Positions 13,201 to 24,429 of a stretch of 64,000 nucleotides of DNA are shown here, one piece after another (position 1 is the stretch's first letter; every line of letters starts with the position of its first letter). Below the pieces are notes generated by a model. The model had not been told where the DNA came from and made no database searches. It saw nothing but the letters and a program-made list of their open reading frames with translations. Position numbers and translations under genes: made by a program. The DNA lies in assembly GCF_964199755.1 (NCBI RefSeq), contig NC_133901.1, positions 12,415,556 to 12,479,555 of the forward strand. The letters run 5' to 3'. Origin of the DNA: Larus michahellis. Taxonomy: Eukaryota > Chordata > Aves > Charadriiformes > Laridae.

Positions 13201-15923
13201 GCCTTGAATTAGGAATAGATTCATACTGAGAAATGCCACTGAGCATCTGGAGTGCGTTTTGTAGTACCAATCCTGCTCTGTTGAAACAAAGACTGTCAGT
13301 TTGAATTTTGCGATGTTGTTGAGATTTAGATGTGAAATGACAGCCCAACAGGCAGTGTTTTCTCTGTCCCTGCTTTGCATGCATGACTTCTGTAGCAGTC
13401 GCCTTGAAATTGGGGGAGGTGGAGAGACGCCACAAGCTAGCACTGAGCCGCTATTGACTCTGGTGCTAGCGCTTATTTACACGGAGCCTTGCTGTGATGA
13501 GGGCTTGAGCCGTTCTGCTCCAGCCAAGGGGAATAGCGAGAGAAGGGCAAAGGGGCTTTTCCTCTGGTTTTGCTCCCAGAAGTTTGTGCTTTTTGGGTTA
13601 TCCTCTAAACCTTGCTGCCTTCCCAAGGGTAATCTTCTGTGTCTAAACTGATCATCTTTCCTGTCCTCCTTACCTTATACTCTACCATAAATGAGTGTTA
13701 AAAACATTAAAGCTTTGTGTTTGGGATGATTTTCTTAATCCGATTTAAAACTCGCAGTGCTTTTTTTTTTGCATTGTGGTGTTCGAAGTTAACTGAGGCA
13801 TAGTAGGTGAAAGCACAGCAGCTGGGCTGCCTAAATACCTGAGTGAAATAGTCCTGGTATCTGTGTCGTTGATCTCCAAAACAAATTTGCCTTGTTACAG
13901 TGAGCTAGTTTGTCTTTTCCATTTATTCTGCCAGCCTACATGCTAGGGACTGGGGAGAGGAACACAGTCCTGGCTCTCGGGCTGTAAGCTCTGCAGAAGA
14001 TGCCTCGAACCCCCAAGCTGACGTGCTCTGGTTATTCCATGTATGCGCCTGATTTCTGAGGGCACCGTTGTTAGAGCTGTCCAGATGGCAAATATGTTTT
14101 ATTCAGGAGTTTAATCCTGTCAAGCCAAGCCAGGACGGAGAATGCGATGCGTAGTTAATCCAGTTTGTCAGACTCTACCTTTGAGCTCTGTTCTGCAGCC
14201 TGCCACCAGCATCCCTCTTTGCCACACCGATCCCTTCCATCCAACCTGGAGCCTCTTGACTGATGTCCACCTGCGAGGCGTTGGTACCGTACTGCACCAC
14301 TTCACTGAAATGCTACACGTCCCTCTGCGGCACATCTGGGTGCTTTCTACTGGGCAAGAGTGAAGGCTTAGGACATTTTTGTTGCCCATACTTATTTTAG
14401 AGCTAGACAAGTGTTACGTGACCTCCGTCAATCAGTAGGCAGAGCTAATTTTACTGTTTTCAGTGTAATGGTGACCGTCAGTTAGTAGCTTCACTCCCAG
14501 CAATGTCAAAATTTTCCAAGGGCTTTATAATGTTGAAAATATCCAGGCGTGATTTTTTTTTTTTCTCCCAAATGACACCAAGCAGATAATTAGCACTTTA
14601 TACAGTTAGAAGATTGCGCGTTCTCCTGTGTAAAGAATACTCCCACATAGGTAGTAACTGAGAAAATACCCAGTCCTTTGGCTTTGGAGTTGTTTTTGGT
14701 GATAGATTCCTTAACTTCTTCAACAATGCGTAGGAAATCCACGTGAGGAAGGAACTGGAGATGCTTTGTGCCGTTGGCTTCTCATCAGCAGAACATCTGT
14801 GTTTTAAGATTTCTTGTAATGTATTGGAAACAAAAGTGATTTTTTAAGAAGAAAACTGAGTGCGGGAATCTTAACTAGCAGCTAGAGGAGAACTGGCACC
14901 AAAGTTAAAACTGGAACCAAAATACAAATTTAAAAAGACTGATTTCAAAACCATGGTTATCTTTTAGCAGCTTTTAAATAAAAATTGACTCTATTCTTGG
15001 ACTTTTCCCACTGGGTGTGTGGGTTAGTTTGTTTTGTTGGTTTGGGGTTTTTCTTTGAGAAAATCAGACTGAATTGTAATTGTTTCCCCTGGCCTTCACA
15101 TTTAGCAGTCTGTAGCGTGGCAGAAATTTTCTTTTACTGCCTACAATCCGAAGTCTTGCACTCTCATACCCGTGAGAGGCTAACACGAAGCAGACACAGC
15201 TGACTTCCAAGCTGCCTGAAGCGAAGACCAGCGAGACTGGTTGCCCTCTGCTCCTGGGATCACCCGAGGAAGCGGTGTGTCCTGGTTAAGAGAAAAGATG
15301 GCAAAATTCCCGTGGGTAATCTTTGCTTTACTTCACATTTCAATTTCAATTAAACTATTCCTACGGTTTGAAAATTTCCTCCCTTTTAATAAAGTATTTC
15401 ATATCTAGGAGGATCTGTAGAACGGACTCATTTAAATACGGTGACAGATGCTGGGCTGTTGCAACCTGTTGCGATTCCCACAAACTGCGCCAGTCCCTGT
15501 TGCCGGTAGTTACATGTAGTTTAGCACGGGGCTTGACAGTCAAATATCTGTTCCCCAAGGAACCGGCACAGCTCATTACATATGTCTTCGTTGTGAAATC
15601 GCGAGCTTTCAGTCTGTCTTTGCAGATCTGCCTTGGAGCGCAGGCAGGAAAGAAAGTGTGTGGCTTCCCAGCTGGTGGGAGAGGCTGCTTTTCCAGAGGC
15701 AGCATGCGCTGCCCCTGACCTCTGCCTGCTGCTGCCGGAGGGGGCGATTGCTGCACCCCTCCCGCGTTTGGACTCCTTCCAAGCTGAGAAGTGACCAAAA
15801 AGGTTAAGAAGGGTGTAGATGACTGTCTTGTCTTCTGATGGCCCTCTGAAGGAGGGGAGCAAAATAAGGAGAAGCTGTGGTTTTGGTTCGGTTTGTAGTC
15901 CCCAGAGGGGAGCCTACGAGGGA

Positions 15924-16010
15924 ATTATGGCTGGTTATTATGGCTGGTACCTGGTTATTGGTTATTATGGTTAATATTAAACTGGTTATTATGGTTAATT
16001 ATGGCTGGTA
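15924..16010 (+). repeat. Imperfect tandem repeat (TGGTTATTATGG unit)
   Basis: The segment is built from partial copies of a roughly 12-base unit, TGGTTATTATGG, with variants ending in CTGG, TTAAT or CTGGTACC. At least five recognisable copies occur in about 87 bases. It is a small minisatellite within a VPS8 intron. Confidence 0.75.
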
Positions 16011-19000
16011 GCCAAGGGTGCTACTGGCTGTTTCTTTCAGAAATGCAAGTGGCAGATGAGCATCCGTCCTTTGTAAATCCCTTAAATGGAAACCTGCAGT
16101 TTCCATGTCCTCCCTCCCTCCCCGTTCCTTGTACCCTCCTGTTGCACAATGAAAGCAGTATGTTTGGTTGGTTTACGTGGGAGCTGAGCACAGACAGACC
16201 GAGGCAGCTGCAGCTGAGCTCCCAGGACCAGAGTTGTTCTTAAGAACGTTTATGAACTTCCCTCTTAAACAGCACTAACAGATCGCTGCGCGGGTGTCAG
16301 GAGCTACGAAGGGGACAGATAGCAGAGGCATCCGCTTGGGTTTTCTGTAGGGTTTGGGGTCACGTTATCAATAAGCCTCTGGCAGGAGGGGTCACCAATC
16401 CTTCTTACACCAAGTAGGACTTCTTCCTCCTTCTACATGTCTTTACTTCTTTCTCTCTCACCAAACTCCTGACACAGAGAGGACACTGCACCTCTCGAGC
16501 CTTCTGTGGCTGGCTCTTAAGGGATGCTGTTTAACAGCCACTTTAGCTCATGTTTAGGAAATGAATGATTTGCCTTCATGCATGATGCTTCCGTCCTCTT
16601 GGGTTCGGGCACTGAACTGAGATCCGCCTGAGCACAGGCCTGTTGTGCATCGTTTCTGTGATGTTTAATCCGTGTGCTGCCGTGCTTCCCTCGAAGCCTG
16701 CTACATTATAAATAAATGCCTCATCTGCTGGGCCAGAGTGTCCAGTGAGGATATGTGGGTTTTGTGTTTATCTAATTAATCCTCAACAGCGCTAGTGCTC
16801 CTTTGGCTGAGGGCATCGGCGTTTGTCCAAGGGACTATTCCAACAGCGCCTGGTGTAAGCATGAGCTGATGAACAGACCAGCTAGCCGAGGGAGAATGGA
16901 GGTGTGCCAAGGTGTTTCTAGATACTTAAGGCAGACAGTTGTCCTTCCTCCTCTCTCCTCGGTCGCTGCTGTATCTCACGTTGCAGCAGCAGTGAGTCTT
17001 AGAGCACAAATAAGCCTGTCCTCTCCCTTGTCTCGAGTGGGAGTTTGCTTCTAAAGTTCAGCTGGAAATGAGAGACATCTGCCTTCCCCGTTCTGCTCCT
17101 GGAGAGATCAGAGGACAGAGCCGTAGCACAGACCTGTGTGACGGATCGCTGCTGCTGCAGCAGTGCCGAGGGAAGGCTGCTCTGCCATGGGCTTTGGTGA
17201 GTCACTGCTGCTGTTTACTCGCAGGCAGCAGGTCCCGGTTTGCCTGCCGCTGCCAGCCCCGGTGGTACCGGCTCCTGCTGCATCCAAACAGGAGCAGGCA
17301 GGGCCTGGCCAGCTGCCAGGGGTTTCGCTCCTGCGCGCGCTAGCAGAGGTTAGTGGTGAAACGCTGTGGCGGCTGGTCTTGAAGCAGCTCGTTCTGCTGC
17401 CGCAGCGCAGCTACGGTGGCTCGGGGGCTTCCTCCCAGCAAAGGTTTTGCCCACTTGCCGCATTGCCCAGAGTGACTTGGAAGACTCTGCTTCCACCTCT
17501 GTCCCATAGCAGTGGTGCGTTACTCTGCAGTAGCTCTGCAGAGGTCTGCAGCAGCAGGCTTTTGGTCTACGAGGGATGTCCTCAGGTTTTCTGAAGTTCA
17601 TTAACAATTTTGTAATGTTAGCGTCATTCTAGTGACTTTGGGTCAGGGCAGCTGCCTGCCTTGCTCTCTTTTTGGTTAATTGTTCCAGGTTCCTGGGAGT
17701 ACCATGAAAACAGCGGGTTCTTAGCCTGCAGGATAGAAATAGATTTAGTTTTACATTAATTGGCTCAGCTCTCATTAAAAAACTGAGTTTGGGCACCTTT
17801 TTGTGTGGCTACTTGAGCCACAGTGAAATACGTGTCTAGCTGCTGGGGAGGAATGGCAGAAGGTGGACTTGGTGTCCGTTGCCTGTGGATTCGCCTTCAT
17901 AAACAAGGGACGTGGGTGTTGGTTTTGTTCCTGTGATTCCCGAAACCTTCCCTGTGACTTCTGGCTCCACCTGCTCTGTGTTACGGAGCAGCCCCCTGGT
18001 GTAACGTGGTGCTCTGATGCTTTCATTGATGTAGCAGTATCTTTTGTGGCAGGTATGGCCCTAAGGGGCACCAGTTAGGTGGATCTCTTGGCCTGTTAAT
18101 GGTGTCTCTGCTTACGGCTGCTGTATGATCTGCTTTGCTTAGGCACTAGCTGATGATGGATTTTGTAGCTGTTAAATTAAAGATAATTGCAGGCTTAGGA
18201 GGGCTGTGTGGTGACTACCAGAGGGGGGTGGAATATGTGCAAGCAAAATGCGCAACGGAGATTAGCATTATAGTGGTGGGATCCATGAGAAGCGTACAAC
18301 AAAAAGGAAACTTTCCTCTTCTTGCTGGCCCAGATCCTCGAGGGGATAAATTGCGTCTCTTGGGTTCTGCGTCTAGTCTGAGGCCTTCCTGAAGGGGCAG
18401 AAGGATTTGGCTGCAAATGGCTTGGAGGTGCCAATCCGCTTCATACTGATGGAGACAGTAACGAGGCGGCCGGCCCTGCCGCAGCACTGGAGGCAGAGTG
18501 AGCCGAGTGGATTCCACTAATGCCTCCGTGCTGATGCTGGACCCCGAGAGCCTCCCTGTAGCTCTTGAATGAAAACATGCCTTTAGTGACACGGTTAAAA
18601 AAGAAAAAGGCCTGACAGCAGTTGTTTCCATGACAACAGAAAGACTTGCCTGCAATATTTCAGCTCATCAGCCTGGAGAACGGTCTGATTGATAGTTACA
18701 TATGCGTGGTAGAGAGATGGCAGAAGAGGGGAGGCCAATTATATAGCATTTTCCTTGTCCTTGAATGCCTGTGGCTGCAGCAACTGTGGAGGATGGTTTT
18801 TCCTTGCTTTTTGTTGTTTTTTTCCAAGTGAGAATGGCCTGCATGTCCCTTGGAAGCACCTGCCAGCTGCAGATGCATGACCCTCACTGTCCTAGGCTCT
18901 CTGGTCCAAAGCCTCTGCCGTGTGTGCAGGGAATACGGACATTTGGCTCCTTGCCTGGTGATTAGCAAATACTTATTTACAATATAAAGAATATCTGGGA

Positions 19001-20069
19001 TGGGGAAGAAGTGAGCTTAAGCACAGGCTTCCAGCACAAATAATCTGCGCTTGGGACATTCCTCTCTTCTCAGGCTGTTTAATGAACGTCTCAAAGGCAA
19101 GATGCACGTGGCTTCAGGAGAGTAACGGAATGATTCAGCCTTCAGGAAACCCGTGGTGCGTTCAGTGCACCATCCCCCAGAGCACCAGCTTTGAGCCGCC
19201 TCTGGGACATTCACACGATGAAGGGGCGGGTGGCCGGATTCTGCCCTGGGAGCGGAGTAGGAAGGGGATTTCGCAAGTGCTGGAGGAGCTGTCAGAGGAG
19301 AGGGGGAGGGGTAAAGGTGCTTTGGGAGAGCACGAGATGAACGCAAAGGTGTGGGTAAAGCATTCCCAGGGGAGGGGTTTTGCTGAGGTCTGGGGACAGC
19401 ATGGCTGTTGAGTGGAGCAGGAGCCCTGCCAGGGCAGGCTGGGGGCTGCTGCTGGGAGGGAGCCTTGTGTCGCCTGGAGAGCCAAGGCTGGTGCCGGGGC
19501 TGGTGCTCTGCGTGGTGGCGGTCCCGTCCCCCACAGGATTTGTGCTCCAGCTTTTGTCCACCGAAACCTTTCTTTCAAGGCTGCTCGGTTCAGTTGATTT
19601 TCATTGCACAGTTGCCAGCAGGGTTTTCCTTTTACCTTAGGTAGTGATTAAAAATTGAGACAAAGACTAAGACAGCGTGATCTCTGGCAAAGTGTTGTCC
19701 CTCTGCCCCCAGACCTTACCCATCGCAGAGCGCAGCTTGTCGTCTGCGTTGGGCAGGGCAGCGCAGAAGGAGCCTTGTCCCAGAGGCTCCTGGCTGTGCC
19801 CGGGGCCCTGAGACAGAGCCGTAACGCAGACTGCAGCCCGCCTGGGCGGCAGCGGCCACAAGCTGTACCTTAAGCCTGGATGGCAGTGTAGCCCAGGCTT
19901 AGGGCAACTGCAGGCTTAGCATAATTAGCCGGGTGTGCTTTCTAGGGCGTTTGCTGGGTCTTGCTGGGTCTTGTGAAGAGCTGATGGCGAGCTCTTCCAG
20001 AGAAGCTTGGGAGACAGCGTGCTGTGCCCTGCACAGCACCACGTGGTTTACGGTTGGACAAGGTGATCT

Positions 20070-20131
20070 ATGGTTGGACTCGATGATCTGAAAGGTCCCT
20101 TCCAACCCAGGCGATTCCATGACTCTGTATC
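20070..20131 (+). repeat. CR1 LINE 3' tip
   Basis: The stretch reads ggttggactcgatgatctga, then aaaggtcccttccaaccc and gattccatgactctg. This is the characteristic CR1 3' end in sense orientation. Only the terminal 60 bases or so can be recognised; the upstream border is unclear and could reach about 20,050. Confidence 0.8.
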
Positions 20132-21758
20132 GCTGTAGCACGCACTTATTTCCCCAAGTAGGACTGGGAGTCACCTTCAGGGAGCTTTTAAACAGGAGAA
20201 GTACAAAGCAACCTGGGCCTTGCAGCAGAAGCACTGCAACCCCGAAGGAGAACGCCTGCCCGGGGAGAAGGGCCTCACTGGTGGTCGGAGCCTCCAAGTG
20301 CCAGGGAGAGGAGCATGCTTGTGCCTGACTGGGAACAGCCCTGAATCGGGGGAACGCTGAAGCCCCCTCTGCCTCTGTGGGGCCAGGATTTCTGCCTTAA
20401 TTCCAGTCGATCGCACTCCTTGAAGGCAGCGATGCTCGTTCTTCTTGATGAGCTTGATCCATTGCCAAAGAGAGTTTAAAGCAGATGCAACTTCAGTCAG
20501 TACCCACTGGTAGGACTGCAGCATTTTGGGTTAATAGCCCTTGGGAAATGTATATTTTGTGGAAAATATTTGAGAATGAACATTGAATGTTCCCTTAAAA
20601 ATAGATCCCCAGAGACAACAGATGCCAGATTGCTGCTCATGAGGGAGGCTGTTCTCCCTGGCTCCTGTTGTAGTTTCTTGATGATGCTTTTGCTTTTGAA
20701 TATGAGCAGAAACATTCAAAATAGAAACATTGTGATGTGTTAAAATGGAACAAACCTACAAGAATCTGTGATGCTCTGTCATCCCTCCCTGGGATATGTA
20801 AATGATGCCTTTTAAAGCGGTTTGAGTATGTATGCAGCCCTCCTTGCATTAATGCTCTTGTTGCAGTCTGTGGTCCCTCTATTTGCAGCTCTGTTTGCCC
20901 TCACCTGCAACTCTGTAACTGCCCCCGCGCTGCTGGGGTGACACTTACCCTGTACCCGACTCCCTGTACCCCGCAATGGCTGACACCGCTGGGCAGCAGT
21001 ACTGCGATGCCTGCTGTGTCTGGTTTCTCAGGGGACATGGCTGCCACTGATGTGTGAGTCACTTTGCCTCCCCCCCATCTTTTCACCCCTCATTTCCTAG
21101 CTTTTAGTCTGTAACATCCTACTAGAGGAAAAAATGGACCTTAGGAGAGACACCATTAGTAGATAAGTCACTGGCACGGTAATCATTCCCATAGCAGCCA
21201 GGCACAAGCCGTGCCCGGTGACAGCGGGCTGCAGCCAGCGCTGTGTTGGGCCCCAGCGGGGGAGGCTGAGCGGGGCTGGGGGAGACTGTCAGGAGAGAGG
21301 AGAAAGGACTGGGGGGAGCTGCTGCTGCCTGGGGAAGAGCCCAGGAGAGGCTGCTCGTCCGTGGAGACCCATTACTTCTCTTCCCAGCTGGCTGCAGGGG
21401 AGCTTTCCCATTCCCTTTTCTTTCTCTCTTTTTTTGACTCTCCTTCTTTCCCCCCCCTCAAAGGTAACAGGACTGTTAGTCTGTGAGCCGTCAGCAACGG
21501 GACCCCATCAATAAGTCACTGTGGATGTACAGGTATCTCTGTCCTTTGTGCAACAATAGTTTTTTTGTTCCCCCCCCCCCAAAACTAAGGTGCACACAGC
21601 GGCTTCAACCAGAGGAAAGATGACTAAAAAAGCCCTGCAAACAGACTGCAGACTGGCTGCTCCAGGCCCAAGGACAGGAGCAGGGAGGCATTTCTGTGTA
21701 CGTGAACTCGACATCGTGTGTTGTGTTGTTTCTGTAACCTTCTCACTCTCTTTTTCAG

Positions 21759-21839
21759 ACAAGTTCAGAGACTCTGTTGGATCCTCAGCAAATCCAAGCT
21801 TTTGACCAACTCTGCCGACTGAACCGAGGAACCTCCAGA
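21759..21839 (+). CDS. VPS8: VPS8 coding exon (DPQQIQAFDQLCRL)
   Basis: This 81-bp exon of 27 codons has acceptor CTTTTTCAG and donor GTACGT. It reads TSSETLLDPQQIQAFDQLCR and ends NRGTSR. The DPQQIQAFDQLCRL block is conserved near the VPS8 C-terminus. Both ends are phase 0, in frame with the exons on either side. Confidence 0.93.
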
Positions 21840-22562
21840 GTACGTACCGCCTGTTTTCCTTTTAGTTTTAAATTCGGGAAAAGTGTTTTGCATGTTATCA
21901 AGCCAGATATTAGCACTGGCGTGGTGGGCTTCGGCTTTTCTCTTGGGTTTTGTCTAGTGCTGGCAGTTTAGTGTGCGTAGAACTGGCTGTTTCACATCAC
22001 AAGGCAGCCACGCTGCCTGACAGAGCTGGGAATTCACTGGCAGTGAAACCGTGGAAATGCCTCTGGCGTTGAGGCTGGGCCTGAAAAGTGTCCACAGTGT
22101 GAGGTTTCTTGGATTCTTTTTAGATTTGCAAATAACCTCCCCGCCAGACACTGTGTGGCTCCCGCTATGGCACAGACGGCTCACACCTCCTGCCCCCTGT
22201 GTTGTCCCAAGGAGAGCGCAGCTCTCTCTGTCCCTTGCATTGTCCTTGGGCCTCCTGCCCGTTTTGGCTGCAGTTGTTGGCACTTTCAGCTCTTTCTGGG
22301 ATTGTTTTTCAATTATGTAACTTTAAAATAACCTAAATACACATGGAAAGCTGTTTAGCTCAGGACTGTTGTCCTGCACTGAGCTCTATCGGGTCACCAC
22401 ATACCATATATACCCTTTTCGTTACACCTGTTAAGGTTTTCCCAATTGCTGCAGGAAGGTGAGCCCCCCATGAGTGCTTTGTCTTCCTGCACCTTGCACG
22501 AGTGCCGCTCGGCAGCGTGCCCAGGCCGCCGGATGGTGATTTCTCTGGGTTTTGTCTTGCAG
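21840..22562 (+). other. VPS8: Last VPS8 intron
   Basis: The intron starts GTACGT and ends GGTTTTGTCTTGCAG. No repeat or RNA gene is recognised. Confidence 0.85.
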
Positions 22563-22712
22563 CTAGCTCTCCTGACAGAGCTGTCTCGTAGCCATGGCGG
22601 TGAAAAGCACGGGCTGCTCAGCGTTTCCCAAGGTGACCCGGCCACCAGCAGCGTCTTCCAGAATGAGAACTTCCAGCTCCATCTGGCCCCCCCTCCGCTG
22701 GCTGAAGACTAG
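22563..22712 (+). CDS. VPS8: VPS8 terminal coding exon
   Basis: The coding part is 150 bp: 49 codons plus the stop TAG (22710-22712). It begins LALLTELSRSHGGEKHG and ends with the conserved C-terminus FQNENFQLHLAPPPLAED. The six exons add up to 734 coding bases, that is 2 bases of a split codon, 243 residues and a stop, with no frame break. The middle of this exon is more divergent than its ends, as expected for a disordered tail. The gene is followed by the oppositely oriented C3orf70, so the two genes converge. Confidence 0.95.
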   Translation, partial: LALLTELSRSHGGEKHGLLSVSQGDPATSSVFQNENFQLHLAPPPLAED

Positions 22713-23320
22713 CCCTCTGGCTGCGGCAAGGCCACGGCTGGTTTCAGGTCTCCGTGCTGGGGAGCCTTTCCATCGCAACACTGGACTTTCTCCCCCTTTG
22801 CGGCCTTTCCCAGGACCCTCTGTGCTGTGTCAAGTCTCACTGGGTGCTGGTGGGTTTGTAGCAGTGGGTGGTATCCCGGTTCTGCTGCCACCTCTCGCTA
22901 AATCAAGGCAGCTGGGCTGGAAACTGAACTCTGGGGGCAAAGCCAAGCATGCCGAAGCACTGCGCAGCACTGGGCTACCTGCACTGACCTGGAGGCTCAT
23001 GGCAGCGGGGGTAACTTTGCCAAATAACTGAGTCAGCTCCGTTCCACTGGAGGAGTGGGGTCCTGTGCCCAGAGCCTGTGTTCCGTGGTGCCGTGTTGGT
23101 TTTGTGGATGGGTACCATACCTGGGTTTTAACTGCAGTACTAGTAAAACCAATCATTTTGCCAAGGCCTGGCCCACTGTCTCCTGGCAGCAGCCGTGGGA
23201 GCTGAGGGTACAGAACAGGCAAACCTGGAAAAGGCTGAAGAATGCAGAAAACGATACGTGTGTGAACTAACCTGCGCATGGTGTGTTCCTACAAACTTCC
23301 ATTAAAAAGGCCCTTGGTTG
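22713..23320 (+). other. VPS8: Probable VPS8 3' UTR
   Basis: The segment from the TAG stop to about 20 bases past the first good poly(A) hexamer has no recognised repeat. Overlapping open frames here have no family similarity. The 3' end is inferred from the hexamer only. Confidence 0.5.
23301..23306 (+). terminator. VPS8: Candidate VPS8 poly(A) signal (ATTAAA)
   Basis: ATTAAA, the most common variant hexamer, lies 590 bases after the VPS8 stop. I see no AATAAA between the stop and this site. RNA evidence is needed to confirm its use. Confidence 0.45.
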
Positions 23321-24026
23321 AACTTTGCTGCATGAGCTGCGCACAGGGGGAGCGGGTCAGAGGGCTGCTGCTCTGGCGGTGCTGCTGGCTGCTGTTTTCT
23401 CAGTACAGCTGCCACTGAACTGGGGTGCATCTTGTTACTGTGGGTGAAGCACAAACCTCCCCGCTCACCTTGTTGTACCTACCTTGAGGGGCTCAGGGTG
23501 TGCAAAAAGGTGCTGCAGGCCCTTGGGGGCTGCGAGGGGGAGAGGATCTCTGTGATGGGTGTGACAGTCAGAGAGGTTTGTCACTACTAAGCTCCACTCA
23601 CAGTTTTGCAATACCAAACTGGGCAGTGTCCCTTCCCAGAAGTACCTTTATCGCTCTATCACACAGCTGCAACCCGATAGCAGTGGTGTTTCTATACTGT
23701 CACCCGCAATGCTGCTCGTGAAACGCGCTCCAGATCCTGCCCTGACGCTGTGTGTCGCGTGTCTGGTGAATGCTCTCTCACCTCTTCCCCTGGTCGTTTT
23801 GTCCCTAGCGCTTGGGCCCGTTGGGGTACCATACCCACAGGGTCCCAGGAGGAACACGGCAGCGGGCGGGCCTTGCTCTCCACGCACACGGAACTAAGGC
23901 GCAGAGCCGGGGGCTGTCCCTGTGGAGCTCACACTGGGTGGCAGGAATAGGGGGCAGCCCAGCTGGGGAGCAGTGCCAGCGCCGTGCACCCTGGGGGGCC
24001 CAGTGCACTCACCTTCTTCCCACTAG

Positions 24027-24097
24027 CATTAAGAACTACAAAACGGTGCCCCAGATGGATGCTTCCAGCCTGCGGCCACATGTGAACCTGGTCAGAG
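24027..24097 (+). other. Exon-like segment A, unconfirmed
   Basis: This 71-bp segment is preceded by CTTCTTCCCACTAG and followed by GTAAGT. It is open in the frame reading IKNYKTVPQMDASSLRPHVN, then LVR, with one base of a split codon at each end. I do not recognise the protein. It could be an exon of an unannotated transcript, an alternative downstream exon of VPS8, or a chance match to splice consensus. The phase agrees with segment B downstream. Confidence 0.25.
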
Positions 24098-24305
24098 GTA
24101 AGTCAAGGGGCTACGGCCAGCTGAACGCGGCCAGACTTCAGCTCTTCCCCCCGCCATCCTCCCCCCTGACTGGGGCAGCTCTCTTACAGGCGAGCGAGAA
24201 CTGGGCTGTGAGGTTGCCCACCAGCCCCAGTACTTACCAGGTGCCCAAACCCAGGTGGGGCTGGGCCTGGTGCGCTCCACCTGGTTATTATATTTCTCTG
24301 CCTAG

Positions 24306-24347
24306 CACTGGGTGCATGTTTCGGGTGCCTCCGTCTGAAGCCTGAAG
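24306..24347 (+). other. Exon-like segment B, unconfirmed
   Basis: This 42-bp segment has a strong acceptor (ATATTTCTCTGCCTAG) and a GTAAGC donor. Joined to segment A it keeps the frame open and reads ALGACFGCLRLKPE, with one base left over. The product is not recognised. An ATTAAA at 24,453-24,458 on the same strand could end such a transcript. Confidence 0.22.
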
Positions 24348-24429
24348 GTAAGCGACCCTTCCTTTGCTGGAAATACCAGAATGTTTCACACTAGCATGGA
24401 AAACACGCAGTTAGTTAGGACAAGCAGAA

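Larger units (their letters stand above)
10218..21758 (+). other. VPS8: VPS8 intron, 11.5 kb
   Basis: This is the largest VPS8 intron in the window. It holds a short tandem repeat (15924-16010), a CR1 3' tip (about 20,070-20,131) and several homopolymer runs. From memory, mammalian VPS8 carries about 19 more residues at this junction, so a short in-phase exon may lie here. I looked for one and could not find it. No RNA gene is recognised. Confidence 0.7.
23321..24429. other. Short intergenic gap between converging genes
   Basis: About 1.1 kb separates the inferred 3' ends of VPS8 (+) and C3orf70 (-). It is GC-rich and contains two exon-like plus-strand segments (24,027-24,097 and 24,306-24,347), described in the findings. 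No repeat family is recognised. Confidence 0.5.

Noticed and set aside
21598-21633. Possible match to the missing VPS8 linker (KMTKK-like residues)
   Set aside because: The similar-looking frame has a stop or lacks splice sites, and the resemblance is only a few residues.
23812-24345. 177-codon plus-strand open frame taken as one uninterrupted gene
   Set aside because: The frame is open mainly because of GC-rich composition. Only the two splice-bounded pieces inside it look exon-like, and these are reported separately.
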